This document shows, piece after piece, positions 1 through 6,832 of a stretch of DNA of 13,287 bases (position 1 is its first letter; each line of letters begins with the position of its first letter). Under the pieces are notes generated by a model. The model searched no databases. It saw only the letters and a program-made list of their open reading frames with translations, and was not told the DNA's origin. The translations under genes and the position numbers were made by a program. The DNA is taken from positions 1-13,287 of the forward strand of contig JAITOQ010000164.1 in assembly GCA_031289865.1 (NCBI GenBank), given 5' to 3'. This DNA is from Clostridiales bacterium. Its GTDB lineage: Bacteria > Bacillota > Clostridia > Christensenellales > JAISNN01.

Positions 1-837
1 CTCCAAGAACTTATAAATATAGGCGATGAGGAATACGGAGAATACTTTGCACAGTTTTTATACGATAAAAACAATCAGACTTCTTATTATGCACTTTTAG
101 GCTATTCATGTTGTATGCAAGATAAGTCATACTCAAAGTTAATTGAAATCATTTTTAATACGACGATGCGAATAGACTTTCGGGTTTATGCTCTATATGA
201 ATTAAGCATTATATCGGGGCAGCGATTTATTAAACGCCGTATACGTCTCTACGAGGACGAACGCACTTGGACTGAAAGCGACTTATCTCTTGAGGAAATA
301 TCAGCTTGGGATAAAGCCGACAGACCGAAAGGAACAGCTTATGAGCCGCACTTGCACGATAAGGTGCAAAATCCCGACCCGAACAATCCTATAGACGGTT
401 TGATTTCAACGATAAATAAGAAATACTATAAAAAAGCCTATGTAAGCCGTTCGGATATTATCGGAGGTACGGTAAATATAGGAAAACCGACGAATGACGA
501 GGTTGCGGATATAAACAAAAAATATATACTACCGCCGACATATAAATATTTCATTGAAAATTTTGTCGTCAAAAATGAGTTAAAGCAAGCAATCAATGTA
601 TATAGCGCGGACGAGTTAGTTAAACGGCAATTCGGCTTTGCTTACGCTCCCGACGGAGGTTTGATTCCCGAATGGGATCAAAACCGTCTGGTTATAGCGG
701 ATTGGAACGGCGACACAATGTACTGCCTTAACTTAAGCCTTGGCGAGACTTCCCCGATATATCAATTTTATCATGACGATTGGAAATTTAAGAAATATGC
801 AAACAGTTTTTTGGATTTTTTAACTAAAATTATATAG
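1..837 (+). CDS. SUKH (SMI1/KNR4) domain protein, 5' truncated by window
   Basis: The frame is open from the first base, so the true start lies outside the window; the first Met inside it, at 115, has no convincing ribosome binding site. The visible part is 278 residues. The N-terminal half (about residues 1-75) is rich in short helices and resembles a HEAT-like region. A charged linker follows. Residues about 159-278 look like a SUKH fold: the run PPTYKYFIENF, then YSADEL, then a Gly/Trp-rich core with VIADWNGDTMYCLNL, then the C-terminal FLDFL helix. SUKH proteins are typically immunity proteins against polymorphic or contact-dependent toxins, though some have other roles. No cognate toxin is visible downstream; the next gene is convergent, 28 nt away. 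The family call rests on motif pattern and is moderately sure; the target toxin is unknown. Confidence 0.7.
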   Translation, partial: LQELINIGDEEYGEYFAQFLYDKNNQTSYYALLGYSCCMQDKSYSKLIEIIFNTTMRIDFRVYALYELSIISGQRFIKRRIRLYEDERTWTESDLSLEEISAWDKADRPKGTAYEPHLHDKVQNPDPNNPIDGLISTINKKYYKKAYVSRSDIIGGTVNIGKPTNDEVADINKKYILPPTYKYFIENFVVKNELKQAINVYSADELVKRQFGFAYAPDGGLIPEWDQNRLVIADWNGDTMYCLNLSLGETSPIYQFYHDDWKFKKYANSFLDFLTKII

Positions 838-865
838 GAACCGCGTACAATTGTCCAGCATCAAT

Positions 866-1387
866 TTAATTTGTATTCACAGTTCCGGCAGTGCCGATTA
901 ACGCATTATCGTACAACTCGCGTACCATACTCCATTCCGCCGTATTGTCCTTGACGTGATAAATCTTGAATTTGTATGTCGGCGCAAAGCCCAAACGGTG
1001 ATACAACTCAGGATTTCCGCATAAAAATACGGCTTTGTAGCCCATTTCTTTTGCTTTAGCGAACGCGGCTTCGACCATAGAACGAGCGATACCTTGTCTA
1101 AAATAGTCCGGGTGTACACAAATCGGAGAAAGCAACAACTGAGTTACAATACCGCTTTTGGTGATAATCGGTGTTTCATACAGCACAATCTGACCGATTA
1201 TTTTCTCGTCATCGCTTTCTGCCACAAGTGACAGTTCGGGAATAAACGCGGATTTCTTTCGCACTTCATTGAGATAATCCGCAGTTTCCGTTCCCTCACC
1301 CGAATGTCGAGCACAAGTTGCAAACGAGGTTTTGACAAGCTCATAGACTTCGTTATAGTCGCACTCTCTTTCTTTCCGTATAACCAT
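866..1387 (-). CDS. GNAT family N-acetyltransferase
   Basis: A GCN5-related acetyltransferase of 173 residues, a usual single-domain length. It should transfer acetyl from acetyl-CoA to an amine of unknown identity. The acetyl-CoA pyrophosphate-binding motif (Q/R-x-x-G-x-G/A) is seen as RQGIAR at about residues 97-102, preceded by the beta strand ICVHPDYF and followed by the helix SMVEAAFAKAKEMGYKAVFLCG. The segment YHRLGFAP is typical of YhbS-like members. Two in-frame ATGs are possible: the first (1393) abuts the AGGAGA Shine-Dalgarno at 1394-1399, while the second (1387) lies 7 nt from it, so 1387 is preferred. It is divergent from the aldo/keto reductase operon and convergent with the SUKH gene. 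Family call is firm; substrate unknown. Confidence 0.9.
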   Translation of the reverse strand: MVIRKERECDYNEVYELVKTSFATCARHSGEGTETADYLNEVRKKSAFIPELSLVAESDDEKIIGQIVLYETPIITKSGIVTQLLLSPICVHPDYFRQGIARSMVEAAFAKAKEMGYKAVFLCGNPELYHRLGFAPTYKFKIYHVKDNTAEWSMVRELYDNALIGTAGTVNTN

Positions 1388-1418
1388 AGTCATTCTCCTA
1401 TATTTTCCATATTGCCTA

Positions 1419-1447
1419 TTGACAATAAATCACTTTTGTATTATACT
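1419..1447 (+). promoter_or_regulatory. Sigma-A-type promoter of the aldo/keto reductase operon
   Basis: A perfect -35 TTGACA (1419-1424) is separated by 17 bp from TATACT (1442-1447). Transcription would begin near 1454, giving a leader of about 70 nt before the start at 1526. Confidence 0.8.
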
Positions 1448-1488
1448 ATATTCATCTCTATTACACAACACTTTTTTCATGTAAATTT

Positions 1489-1505
1489 TGTCGGTCAAAC
1501 CGACA
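1489..1505 (+). promoter_or_regulatory. Leader hairpin or operator ahead of the aldo/keto reductase
   Basis: TGTCGGT-CAA-ACCGACA is a perfect 7-bp inverted repeat with a 3-nt loop inside the predicted 5' leader, ending 6 nt before the GAGGAG ribosome binding site at 1512-1517. It could be an mRNA hairpin controlling translation or a repressor-binding palindrome; the sequence alone does not decide. Confidence 0.5.
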
Positions 1506-1525
1506 TTCGCAGAGGAGCTATTGCG

Positions 1526-2641
1526 ATGAAAAAATTAGGATTCGGGTTTATGCGGTTGCCGCAGACGGACGCGGACGATTGGAAGAGTATCGATATTCCG
1601 CTTTTGAAGCAAATGGTGGACGCTTTTATAAAAAAGGGCTTCACCTATTTTGACACGGCGTATATGTACCATCTCGGCGTGAGCGAGGACGCTTTAAAAC
1701 AGACCGTAGTAGAGCGTTTTCCGCGCAGTTCGTTTACGGTTGCGGACAAATCACCCGTTTGGTTGGTGGAGCGTCACGGGGACTTTCAAAAATATTTTGA
1801 CGAGCAATGTACGCGGCTCGGCGTGGACTATATCGATTATTATATGCTTCACGCCCTCAACGAGCTGACTTATCTCAGTACGGAAAAGTATGACGGCTTC
1901 GACTTTATGAAAAGAATTAAAGCGGAGGGAAAGGCAAAGCATATAGGGCTATCCTACCACGACAATGCGGAGGTTCTCGACCGAATTTTGACCGCGCACC
2001 CCGAAACGGATTTTGTACAGCTCCAAATCAACTATGCCGATTGGGACAGCGAAAGTATAGAATCGCGTAAATGCTATGAGGTCGCCGTGCGGCACAAGAC
2101 GCCCGTTATCGTCATGGAACCGATTAAGGGCGGCTCTCTCGCAAACCCGCCTAAAGACGTGCTTGAGCTGTTTAAAAAGCACAGCCCGAACGCGAGTGCG
2201 GCGTCGTGGGCTATCCGCTATGCGGCGTCACTTGATAACGTGTTTATGGTGCTTAGCGGCATGAGTACGCCTCTGCAGCTCGCCGACAATATCGGATATA
2301 TGGAAGCCTTTAAGCCTTTAGACAATGAAGAACGCGCTATAGTCGTCAAGGCGGCTAAAATCATCACGGAAAACACCGCTATACCTTGTACCGCGTGTCA
2401 ATATTGCGTGGAAAATTGTCCCCAAAACATACCTATTCCAAAGTATTTTTCGCTTTTTAACGACCGCAAGCGTTTTGAGAATGCAAATCCGATCTATTAC
2501 AGCACGCTTACGCAAACCTTTGGAAAAGCATCCGACTGTATAGCGTGCGGACAATGCCAAAAGCACTGCCCTCAACATATCGATATTATCGAATGTATGA
2601 AAGAAGTGTCAAGAGTTTTTGACGTACCGTCCGCATTTTAG
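1526..2641 (+). CDS. Aldo/keto reductase with C-terminal 2x[4Fe-4S] ferredoxin domain
   Basis: A 371-residue oxidoreductase of the COG1453 type. The N-terminal part (about 1-280) is an AKR TIM barrel starting with GFGFMRLP. The AKR catalytic tetrad can be placed at Asp43, Tyr48 (FDTAYMY), Lys75 (ADKSP) and His109 (YYMLHAL). The C-terminal region carries two CxxCxxCxxxCP motifs (CTACQYCVENCP and CIACGQCQKHCP), predicting two [4Fe-4S] clusters that would pass electrons to or from the barrel. The enzyme is probably cytosolic. The ORF is open further upstream to 1304, but the start at 1526 is chosen: it has GAGGAG 8 nt upstream, aligns with the usual AKR N-terminus, and lies downstream of the promoter. 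It heads a run with an ECF S component and a DUF1893 gene. Substrate unknown. Confidence 0.92.
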   Translation: MKKLGFGFMRLPQTDADDWKSIDIPLLKQMVDAFIKKGFTYFDTAYMYHLGVSEDALKQTVVERFPRSSFTVADKSPVWLVERHGDFQKYFDEQCTRLGVDYIDYYMLHALNELTYLSTEKYDGFDFMKRIKAEGKAKHIGLSYHDNAEVLDRILTAHPETDFVQLQINYADWDSESIESRKCYEVAVRHKTPVIVMEPIKGGSLANPPKDVLELFKKHSPNASAASWAIRYAASLDNVFMVLSGMSTPLQLADNIGYMEAFKPLDNEERAIVVKAAKIITENTAIPCTACQYCVENCPQNIPIPKYFSLFNDRKRFENANPIYYSTLTQTFGKASDCIACGQCQKHCPQHIDIIECMKEVSRVFDVPSAF

Positions 2642-2701
2642 ACCGAATAGAACGCAACGAATTTAAAATAACGGATTGAAAAAAATAAAGGAGAGTTCTC
2701 A

Positions 2702-3259
2702 ATGAGTTATTCACTAACATTGAAAAAGACCGCTATCAAAACAAAAACCCTAATAACGGCGGTTGCGATAGTATCCGCGGTAGCGTTGCCGCAACTGTTC
2801 CATTTCGTAGGAATAGCGTCGGGCAGCGGAGCGGCTTTGGGTACGGCGTTTTTGCCTATGCATATACCCGTTATTTTGGCGGCGCTTCTCGCGGGACCTC
2901 TGTTCGGCATAATCACGGGCGTACTTAGCCCTCTCGTCAGCTTTGCGATATCGGGAATGCCCGCGGCGGTAATGCTCCCGTATATGATAGTAGAGCTTGC
3001 GGGTTACGGCTTAGTCGCGGGCTTGCTCTACAAAAGCAAAATGCCCGTGTTTTTAAAACTGCTCGCGGTACAGATAGGCGGTCGGCTGCTTCGCGCAAGC
3101 GCGGTTCTATTCGCCGTTTACGCGCTCGACAGCCAAATGATGACCGTTGCCCAAACTTGGGAGGTTGTACTTGCGGGTCTACCCGGTATATTGCTTCAGT
3201 GGGCGGTCATTCCCCTACTCGCATATCGTTTAAAGGGATTTGTAAAACATTATAGATAA
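2702..3259 (+). CDS. ECF transporter S component (substrate-binding membrane subunit)
   Basis: A 185-residue hydrophobic protein with about six predicted membrane segments (near residues 15-38, 52-65, 67-85, 92-110, 117-140 and 153-175). The order MHIPVILAALLAGPLFGIIT, then LSPLVSF, GMP and ELAGYGLVAGLLY is typical of S components of energy-coupling factor vitamin/micronutrient importers (ECF S component, PF12822-like). It binds the substrate in the membrane and must dock with EcfA/A'/T proteins, none of which is in the window, so it is probably a group II S component using shared energizing subunits. The start has AAGGAGA 7 nt upstream. It follows the aldo/keto reductase by 60 nt with no terminator between, suggesting co-transcription. 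The ligand cannot be told from the sequence. Confidence 0.85.
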   Translation: MSYSLTLKKTAIKTKTLITAVAIVSAVALPQLFHFVGIASGSGAALGTAFLPMHIPVILAALLAGPLFGIITGVLSPLVSFAISGMPAAVMLPYMIVELAGYGLVAGLLYKSKMPVFLKLLAVQIGGRLLRASAVLFAVYALDSQMMTVAQTWEVVLAGLPGILLQWAVIPLLAYRLKGFVKHYR

Positions 3260-3417
3260 AGATATATAAGGGTTTGCAAAAAACTAATAAGGATATAATT
3301 GTAGGGGCGACCGCCTCGGTCGCCCGATTATAGGTTTTCAAAGATATTATGAATAAAGATATAGATAAAGAGATATAAAGGCATGCCACAATATTATGGA
3401 TAAAGATATAGACAAAG
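3249..3417 (+). repeat. Three degenerate ATTATRGATAAAGATATA repeats around the DUF1893 start
   Basis: Copies lie at 3249-3271 (over the ECF stop codon), 3346-3381 and 3393-3417 (over the DUF1893 start). The middle copy carries its own ATG and a 9-codon reading frame, MNKDIDKEI-stop (3349-3378), nearly identical to the real gene start MDKDIDKAK. Confidence 0.6.
3305..3325 (+). repeat. GC-rich hairpin repeat in the ECF-DUF1893 gap
   Basis: GGGCGACCG-CCT-CGGTCGCCC forms a 9-bp perfect stem with a 3-nt loop in an otherwise AT-rich gap. No U-tract follows, so it is not a classical terminator. A 14-nt core (GGGGCGACCGCCTC, 3304-3317) recurs at 12360-12373, which marks it as a dispersed intergenic element. 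Confidence 0.65.
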
Positions 3418-3830
3418 CAAAATTACTTTTAAAAGGCGGTAAATATACCCTCGCGCTCTGTAAAGACGACAAGGTCTACACGGACGACGGAAGAGGCTTA
3501 TCCGCGCTAATTCGCCTTATAAAGACGAAATTTGACCTAACGGGCTTTTCGGCGGCGGACAAGGTCGTAGGCAAAGCGGCGGCAATGCTCCTTGTACTTT
3601 GCGGCGTTGTCGAAATATATGCCGCGACCATCAGCAAGCCCGCTGTAGCTTTTTTGAAAGAGAATGGTGTGAAATACTCATATGACACTCTCACCGACGA
3701 GATAATGAATGCGACGGGAACCGCCCCCTGCCCTATGGAACAAGCGGTTAAAAATATTTCAGACCCTGCGGCGGCTTTTACTGCAATCGAAAAAACGGTA
3801 GAACGAATCAAATCAAAAAGTACCGATTGA
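3396..3830 (+). CDS. DUF1893 domain-containing protein
   Basis: A 144-residue protein matching DUF1893 (the TM1506-type family, reported to have a cytidine deaminase-like fold) along its full length. Recognisable parts are an N-terminal helix MDKDIDKAKLLLKGG, the beta strand YTLALCKDDKVYT, the helix-capping stretch KVVGKAAAMLLVLCGVVEIYA (about 57-76) and the late PCPMEQAV (about 111-118). The biochemical role is not established, so none is claimed. No strong ribosome binding site is present; the closest is AAAGG about 14 nt upstream. It lies 136 nt after the ECF S component with a hairpin repeat between, so read-through from the upstream operon is likely but not certain. It may act with the reductase and transporter; this is inference from position. 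Confidence 0.85.
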   Translation: MDKDIDKAKLLLKGGKYTLALCKDDKVYTDDGRGLSALIRLIKTKFDLTGFSAADKVVGKAAAMLLVLCGVVEIYAATISKPAVAFLKENGVKYSYDTLTDEIMNATGTAPCPMEQAVKNISDPAAAFTAIEKTVERIKSKSTD

Positions 3831-3840
3831 TCTTACTTTG

Positions 3841-3849
3841 TGCTATACT
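3841..3849 (+). promoter_or_regulatory. Extended -10 promoter for the DUF4259/Imm26 gene
   Basis: TGC-TATACT is an extended -10 element 53 nt before the ATG at 3902. No good -35 hexamer is found 17 bp upstream, which fits an extended -10 promoter. Confidence 0.5.
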
Positions 3850-3901
3850 TAAGCGAGTTAGATAGACGCTGTTCATCTTTATAAGATTCAAGGAGACTAT
3901 T

Positions 3902-4759
3902 ATGGGTTGTTGGGGAATGGGCTTAAAACAAAGCGATGAGTTTATGGATTTTTATGACGAACTAATAATTCGTTATAATTTTTCGTTTGATGAGATCAAA
4001 CAAAATCCAAGCAATAGAGAAAAAATTGTTCTCAAAATAGGCAATGATATTATTGCCGAACAACAATCGGAACGTTTTTATATCGAAGATCCTTCGTTGA
4101 TGATCGAACTTTATTTTGCGGTTGCTCTTGCGGAATTTGATTGCGGCGTTAAAGACCGACAAGTTATTAAAAAAGTAATTGAAATAATTGACGCCGATGA
4201 AGATATTAATCGCTTAACGGAGCTTTTGGCAAGCCCGAAAAGCGTTCAAAAACGCAGAGAAGTCCTTGCGCAATTCAGACAAAAACTATTAAGCGAACCC
4301 GTCAAATTCAAAAAGCCTAAAAGAATGATAATAAAAAAGGCGCAATTCCGCAAGGGCGATGTGTTTGTCTTTAAAACAAATAAAGAAAATGTTTACGGCG
4401 GTGCCGTTGTTTTGGAGGCAAAAGAAGAATACGAGAGCGCAACCAACTATATTGCCGTTGCGGATTTTGTTGAGAAACCGACCGTCGAACAAATATTAAA
4501 TGCGAATGCAAGCAGTTTACTTTGGTATTTCAAAATGAAAACCTACAAATTTATGGAGGATTGGGTTGAATATGAAATAATAGGAACCGTAGAAGTTTCG
4601 CAAACCTATCCCCCAAAAGGATGCTCCGCATATTCTTTCGGGGATTGGAACACACTTAAATCATGCGGTACTTTTAGGTCAAACGGTATGATGAGCATAC
4701 TTTTGGGTGATAGGTTTCCGAAAACAACAAATCAAACTGCGATAAGGAATCTGCTCTAA
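3902..4759 (+). CDS. DUF4259 plus immunity protein 26 (Imm26)-like fusion
   Basis: A 285-residue two-part protein. Residues 1-130 begin MGCWGMGLKQSDEFMDF, the signature of DUF4259, in which an N-terminal MG-W-G-G motif precedes a helical bundle. After a basic linker (KKPKRMIIKK, about 137-146), residues about 148-285 match the Imm26 pattern, beginning FRKGDVFVFKTNKENVYGGAVV. Imm26 proteins are predicted immunity proteins of polymorphic toxin systems. The start has AAGGAG 6 nt upstream. It appears monocistronic between an extended -10 promoter and a terminator. No toxin gene is adjacent, so this is an orphan immunity gene or one with another function. Domain calls are by motif; the function is inferred. 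Confidence 0.75.
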   Translation: MGCWGMGLKQSDEFMDFYDELIIRYNFSFDEIKQNPSNREKIVLKIGNDIIAEQQSERFYIEDPSLMIELYFAVALAEFDCGVKDRQVIKKVIEIIDADEDINRLTELLASPKSVQKRREVLAQFRQKLLSEPVKFKKPKRMIIKKAQFRKGDVFVFKTNKENVYGGAVVLEAKEEYESATNYIAVADFVEKPTVEQILNANASSLLWYFKMKTYKFMEDWVEYEIIGTVEVSQTYPPKGCSAYSFGDWNTLKSCGTFRSNGMMSILLGDRFPKTTNQTAIRNLL

Positions 4760-4780
4760 CCGAAGCCGAATTCAAAAAGA

Positions 4781-4814
4781 CGGCATCACATTCCGTGATG
4801 CCGCCATTTTTTTT
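4781..4814. terminator. Bidirectional terminator between Imm26 gene and tRNA-Leu
   Basis: CGGCATCAC-ATTCC-GTGATGCCG is a 9-bp stem (4781-4803). On the plus strand eight T follow at 4807-4814, ending the Imm26 transcript. On the minus strand TCTTTTT follows the same stem, ending the tRNA transcript. The plus-strand T-tract meets the tRNA CCA end at 4814. Confidence 0.85.
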
Positions 4815-4899
4815 GGTGCGGATAAGAGGATTTGAACCTCCACCGAGTTGCCCCGATTAGAACCTGAATCTAACGCGTCTGCCGTTCCGCCATATCCGC
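4814..4899 (-). tRNA. tRNA-Leu (anticodon CAG)
   Basis: The reverse strand starts GCGGATATGGCGGAAC and ends TATCCGC-A-CCA. The 7-bp acceptor stem GCGGATA/TATCCGC pairs fully, and CCA is encoded (4814-4816 on the complement). The anticodon arm is TTAGA-TTCAGGT-TCTAA, so the anticodon is CAG, reading CUG. A long variable arm (class II) and the T-arm GGTTCAAATCC fit tRNA-Leu. It has its own promoter upstream at 4939-4967 and a terminator just downstream. Confidence 0.95.
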
Positions 4900-4938
4900 A
4901 AAAATTCGGAAACCCGCGTTAATGGTTTCTTCTTAAAG

Positions 4939-4967
4939 ATTATATCTCATTTTTCGGATTTTGGCAA
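4939..4967 (-). promoter_or_regulatory. Promoter of tRNA-Leu
   Basis: On the minus strand TTGCCA (4967-4962) and TATAAT (4944-4939) are 17 bp apart, placing transcription start near 4932, about 33 nt before the mature tRNA 5' end. Confidence 0.75.
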
Positions 4968-4994
4968 GTGATTTTTTGATGTTTAAAAAATCAC
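4968..4994 (-). other. Inverted repeat spanning the dpaB stop codon
   Basis: GTGATTTTTT and AAAAAATCAC are perfect 10-bp arms with a 7-nt spacer, and the dpaB stop codon (4985-4983) lies at the edge of the loop. The arm adjoins the -35 box of the tRNA-Leu promoter. It may end or insulate the dpaB transcript; without a T-tract after the stem this is uncertain. Confidence 0.5.
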
Positions 4995-5549
4995 GGGTTG
5001 TACTTGCTTCCCCTCTAATGCCGCCTCTATAGTTTCCTCAAGCTTTGAAAAGTCGGCGACGACGGAGTTGGGCTTTCCGTTATAGTCGTCTTGCCCGAAG
5101 GGGACAAAATAGATGTTTTTGCGATCGAGGAGTGCGCCGATATTTTTTGCGTTGTTTGCGAGTCCGTCGTTTGTCGAGATACCTATGACCAAAGGGCGGG
5201 CGTTTCGGAGGTGGGCTTTTGCGGCTAAAGTGACGGACGTGTCGGTGATCCCGTTCGATAACTTCGCGACCGTATTTCCCGTACAAGGCGCGACAACCAA
5301 AAGCTCAAACAGCTTTCTCGGTCCGATAGGCTCCGCGTCCGCAATCGTGGTTATTATCTCATGCCCCGTTACGGTTTTTAATTCGGTTTTAAATTCCTCC
5401 GCGTTAAAAAAGCGCGTGTCGGTATTTGCCGCGTTGTGCGACAATATCGGAAAAATATCGTATCTGTCCTTGATCCTGTCTATCTCTTTTAAAATGCGCT
5501 GAAACGTGCAAAAAGAGCCCGTGACCGCAAATCCTATTTTCTTTTTCAT
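4983..5549 (-). CDS. dpaB: Dipicolinate synthase subunit B (SpoVFB)
   Basis: A 188-residue flavoprotein-like subunit, close to the usual length of about 190-200. With DpaA it converts 4-hydroxy-tetrahydrodipicolinate to dipicolinic acid in the mother cell late in sporulation; the product is loaded with calcium into the spore core for heat resistance. The family pattern is clear: N-terminal IGFAVTGSFCTFQRIL, then PILSHNAANTDTRFF, then LLVVAPCTGNTVAKLSNGITDTSVTLAAKAHLRN (about 85-118), then VIGISTNDGLANNAKNIG and the terminal VPFGQDDYNGKPNS. The start is backed by AAGGGA about 11 nt upstream. It follows dpaA on the same strand after a 143-nt gap, wider than the tight spacing usual for this pair. 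Confidence 0.95.
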   Translation of the reverse strand: MKKKIGFAVTGSFCTFQRILKEIDRIKDRYDIFPILSHNAANTDTRFFNAEEFKTELKTVTGHEIITTIADAEPIGPRKLFELLVVAPCTGNTVAKLSNGITDTSVTLAAKAHLRNARPLVIGISTNDGLANNAKNIGALLDRKNIYFVPFGQDDYNGKPNSVVADFSKLEETIEAALEGKQVQPVIF

Positions 5550-5627
5550 GATTTTATGTTCCCTTGCGTTGCCGTTTTTTCCGCATCGTCCGATCCGTTC
5601 TCTCCCGCTCCGCTAAAAAGATAGAAT

Positions 5628-5654
5628 ATAACCGCAAGCTTCTTATGCGGTTAT
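5628..5654. other. Hairpin in the dpaA-dpaB intergenic gap
   Basis: ATAACCGCA and TGCGGTTAT form a perfect 9-bp stem with a 9-nt loop. No immediate T-tract follows on the minus (coding) strand, so it is not a clear terminator; it could be a processing or regulatory site between the two synthase genes. Confidence 0.5.
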
Positions 5655-5692
5655 TATAATATATGTTTTTTTTGTGCGGCGGTTGCTTGCGT

Positions 5693-6475
5693 CTAAACGT
5701 CGAGCTTTAAATATTCCGCAATCTCCTCAAACAAAATCCTCGCCGCGGTTTTGGGTGCCGCCTTGGACGGGAGACCCGACGCGTGCAAAAAGGTTAAGCC
5801 CTTGCGCTTGACCGCGCTCTTGTCAAAGCCGCCCGGTTCGGAGGCAAGCTCCAAAAGGAATGCGCCGTCGCGAAACCTTGCGGTAATATGCTTGTTTAAG
5901 AGGGGCGCGGGAACGGTATTTATCACGGCGTCGTAGCGGTCAAAACGGATATTTTCAAAGGAAGAAAATTGCCTATCGGCGGTCAGTACAGCCTCCGCGC
6001 ATTCCTTGCTGTCAAAGGTCACGACGTCAGTCGCCGCGCCCACGCTCTTAAAAATCTTTGCGACCGCCTTTCCCACGCGCCCGAAGCCCACGACCAAAAC
6101 GCTCATTTCTTTAAAAGTGATTTCGGTGTTTTCCGCCGTCAGCATAAGTGCGCCGTCGGCGGTGATCGCCGCGTTTCTATACGCGAATCTTTCGCCCGAA
6201 AAGACGTTTACAAAGCGTATGCTTTTAGACCTGAAAAGCTCCGCCGTACTCTCCCCCGCCACAAATCCAAACACCGTCGAACGCTCGCCGACCGTGCGCA
6301 ACGTATCGTCCGTAAACGAATACGTCGGGGTAAAAACGTAAACCGCCGCATCACCCGACTGCCGATCCCCTTGCTCGCCGAACCGAAACGCCTCGTATCC
6401 CGCCTCTTGAAAATCCCTCAAAAGGTATTCGTACCGCTTGTCACCGTTGGTTTCAACAATAAAGGAGTACTCCAT
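5693..6475 (-). CDS. dpaA: Dipicolinate synthase subunit A (SpoVFA)
   Basis: The NAD(P)-dependent subunit of dipicolinate synthase, about 260 residues, somewhat shorter than the roughly 290-300 of Bacillus SpoVFA; the N-terminal domain looks abbreviated. The Rossmann motif GFGRVG (about residues 130-135) follows TAENTEITFKEMSVLVV, the diagnostic family junction, and is followed by VINTVPAPLLN and the late LLELASEPGGFD, which also fit. Two starts are possible: ATG at 6493 has no ribosome binding site, whereas ATG at 6475 has GGAGG (6491-6487) 11 nt upstream, overlapping the first ATG, so 6475 is preferred. It is paired with dpaB downstream. No clear sporulation sigma promoter could be placed upstream with confidence. 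Confidence 0.93.
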   Translation of the reverse strand: MEYSFIVETNGDKRYEYLLRDFQEAGYEAFRFGEQGDRQSGDAAVYVFTPTYSFTDDTLRTVGERSTVFGFVAGESTAELFRSKSIRFVNVFSGERFAYRNAAITADGALMLTAENTEITFKEMSVLVVGFGRVGKAVAKIFKSVGAATDVVTFDSKECAEAVLTADRQFSSFENIRFDRYDAVINTVPAPLLNKHITARFRDGAFLLELASEPGGFDKSAVKRKGLTFLHASGLPSKAAPKTAARILFEEIAEYLKLDV

Positions 6476-6549
6476 AGACTTCCGATCCTCCATACAACCG
6501 CATAATTATATATACGGAATAAAAGAAATTTTGGTGCAACGTGTTTTTT

Positions 6550-6691
6550 AGGTAATAAGTAATAGGTAATAGGTAATAAGTGCGGTATTAAGTAAAAAGT
6601 CGACGTCATTCTGAGCATAGCGAAGAATCTCAACGATTTCTCCGAATCACATCTCTAATCTCCTTACCTATTACTTGTTACCTATTACTTG
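6550..6691. repeat. Heptanucleotide array and inverted-repeat element carrying a 26-nt dispersed repeat
   Basis: The gap between dpaA and the next gene begins with five units of period 7 (AGGTAAT/AAGTAAT, 6550-6584). At 6664-6691 two tandem copies of TTACCTATTACTTG appear, the reverse complement of the first array: AAGTAATAGGTAA at 6557-6569 can pair with TTACCTATTACTT. Between them lies a copy of the 26-nt repeat (6605-6630). The whole resembles a small non-coding element bounded by inverted repeats. No gene is seen between 6494 and 6739. Confidence 0.65.
6605..6630 (+). repeat. Dispersed 26-nt repeat, copy 1
   Basis: It begins GTCATTCTGAGCATAGCG and ends AAGAATCT. It matches copies at 7388-7413 and, reversed, at 12468-12493 with only a few changes. 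Confidence 0.75.
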
Positions 6692-6832
6692 CTCATTATT
6701 GCTTAAAATTCACCTCTTTAGCCCTCCCCGCATATACTGTTGCAAAAGCGGTTTCTTTATAAGTACCGCCCGAAAAATCCAAATAAAAAACGCCTCTATG
6801 CTGTTAGCGGCGCAAAAAAAGCGGGGTTTTAT

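Noticed and set aside
1304..1525. N-terminal extension of the aldo/keto reductase
   Set aside because: The extension overlaps the GNAT gene and the consensus promoter and does not resemble the family; the start at 1526 has a ribosome binding site.
5113..6505. Long plus-strand reading frames opposite dpaB and dpaA
   Set aside because: They mirror well-recognised minus-strand genes and have no domains or ribosome binding sites.
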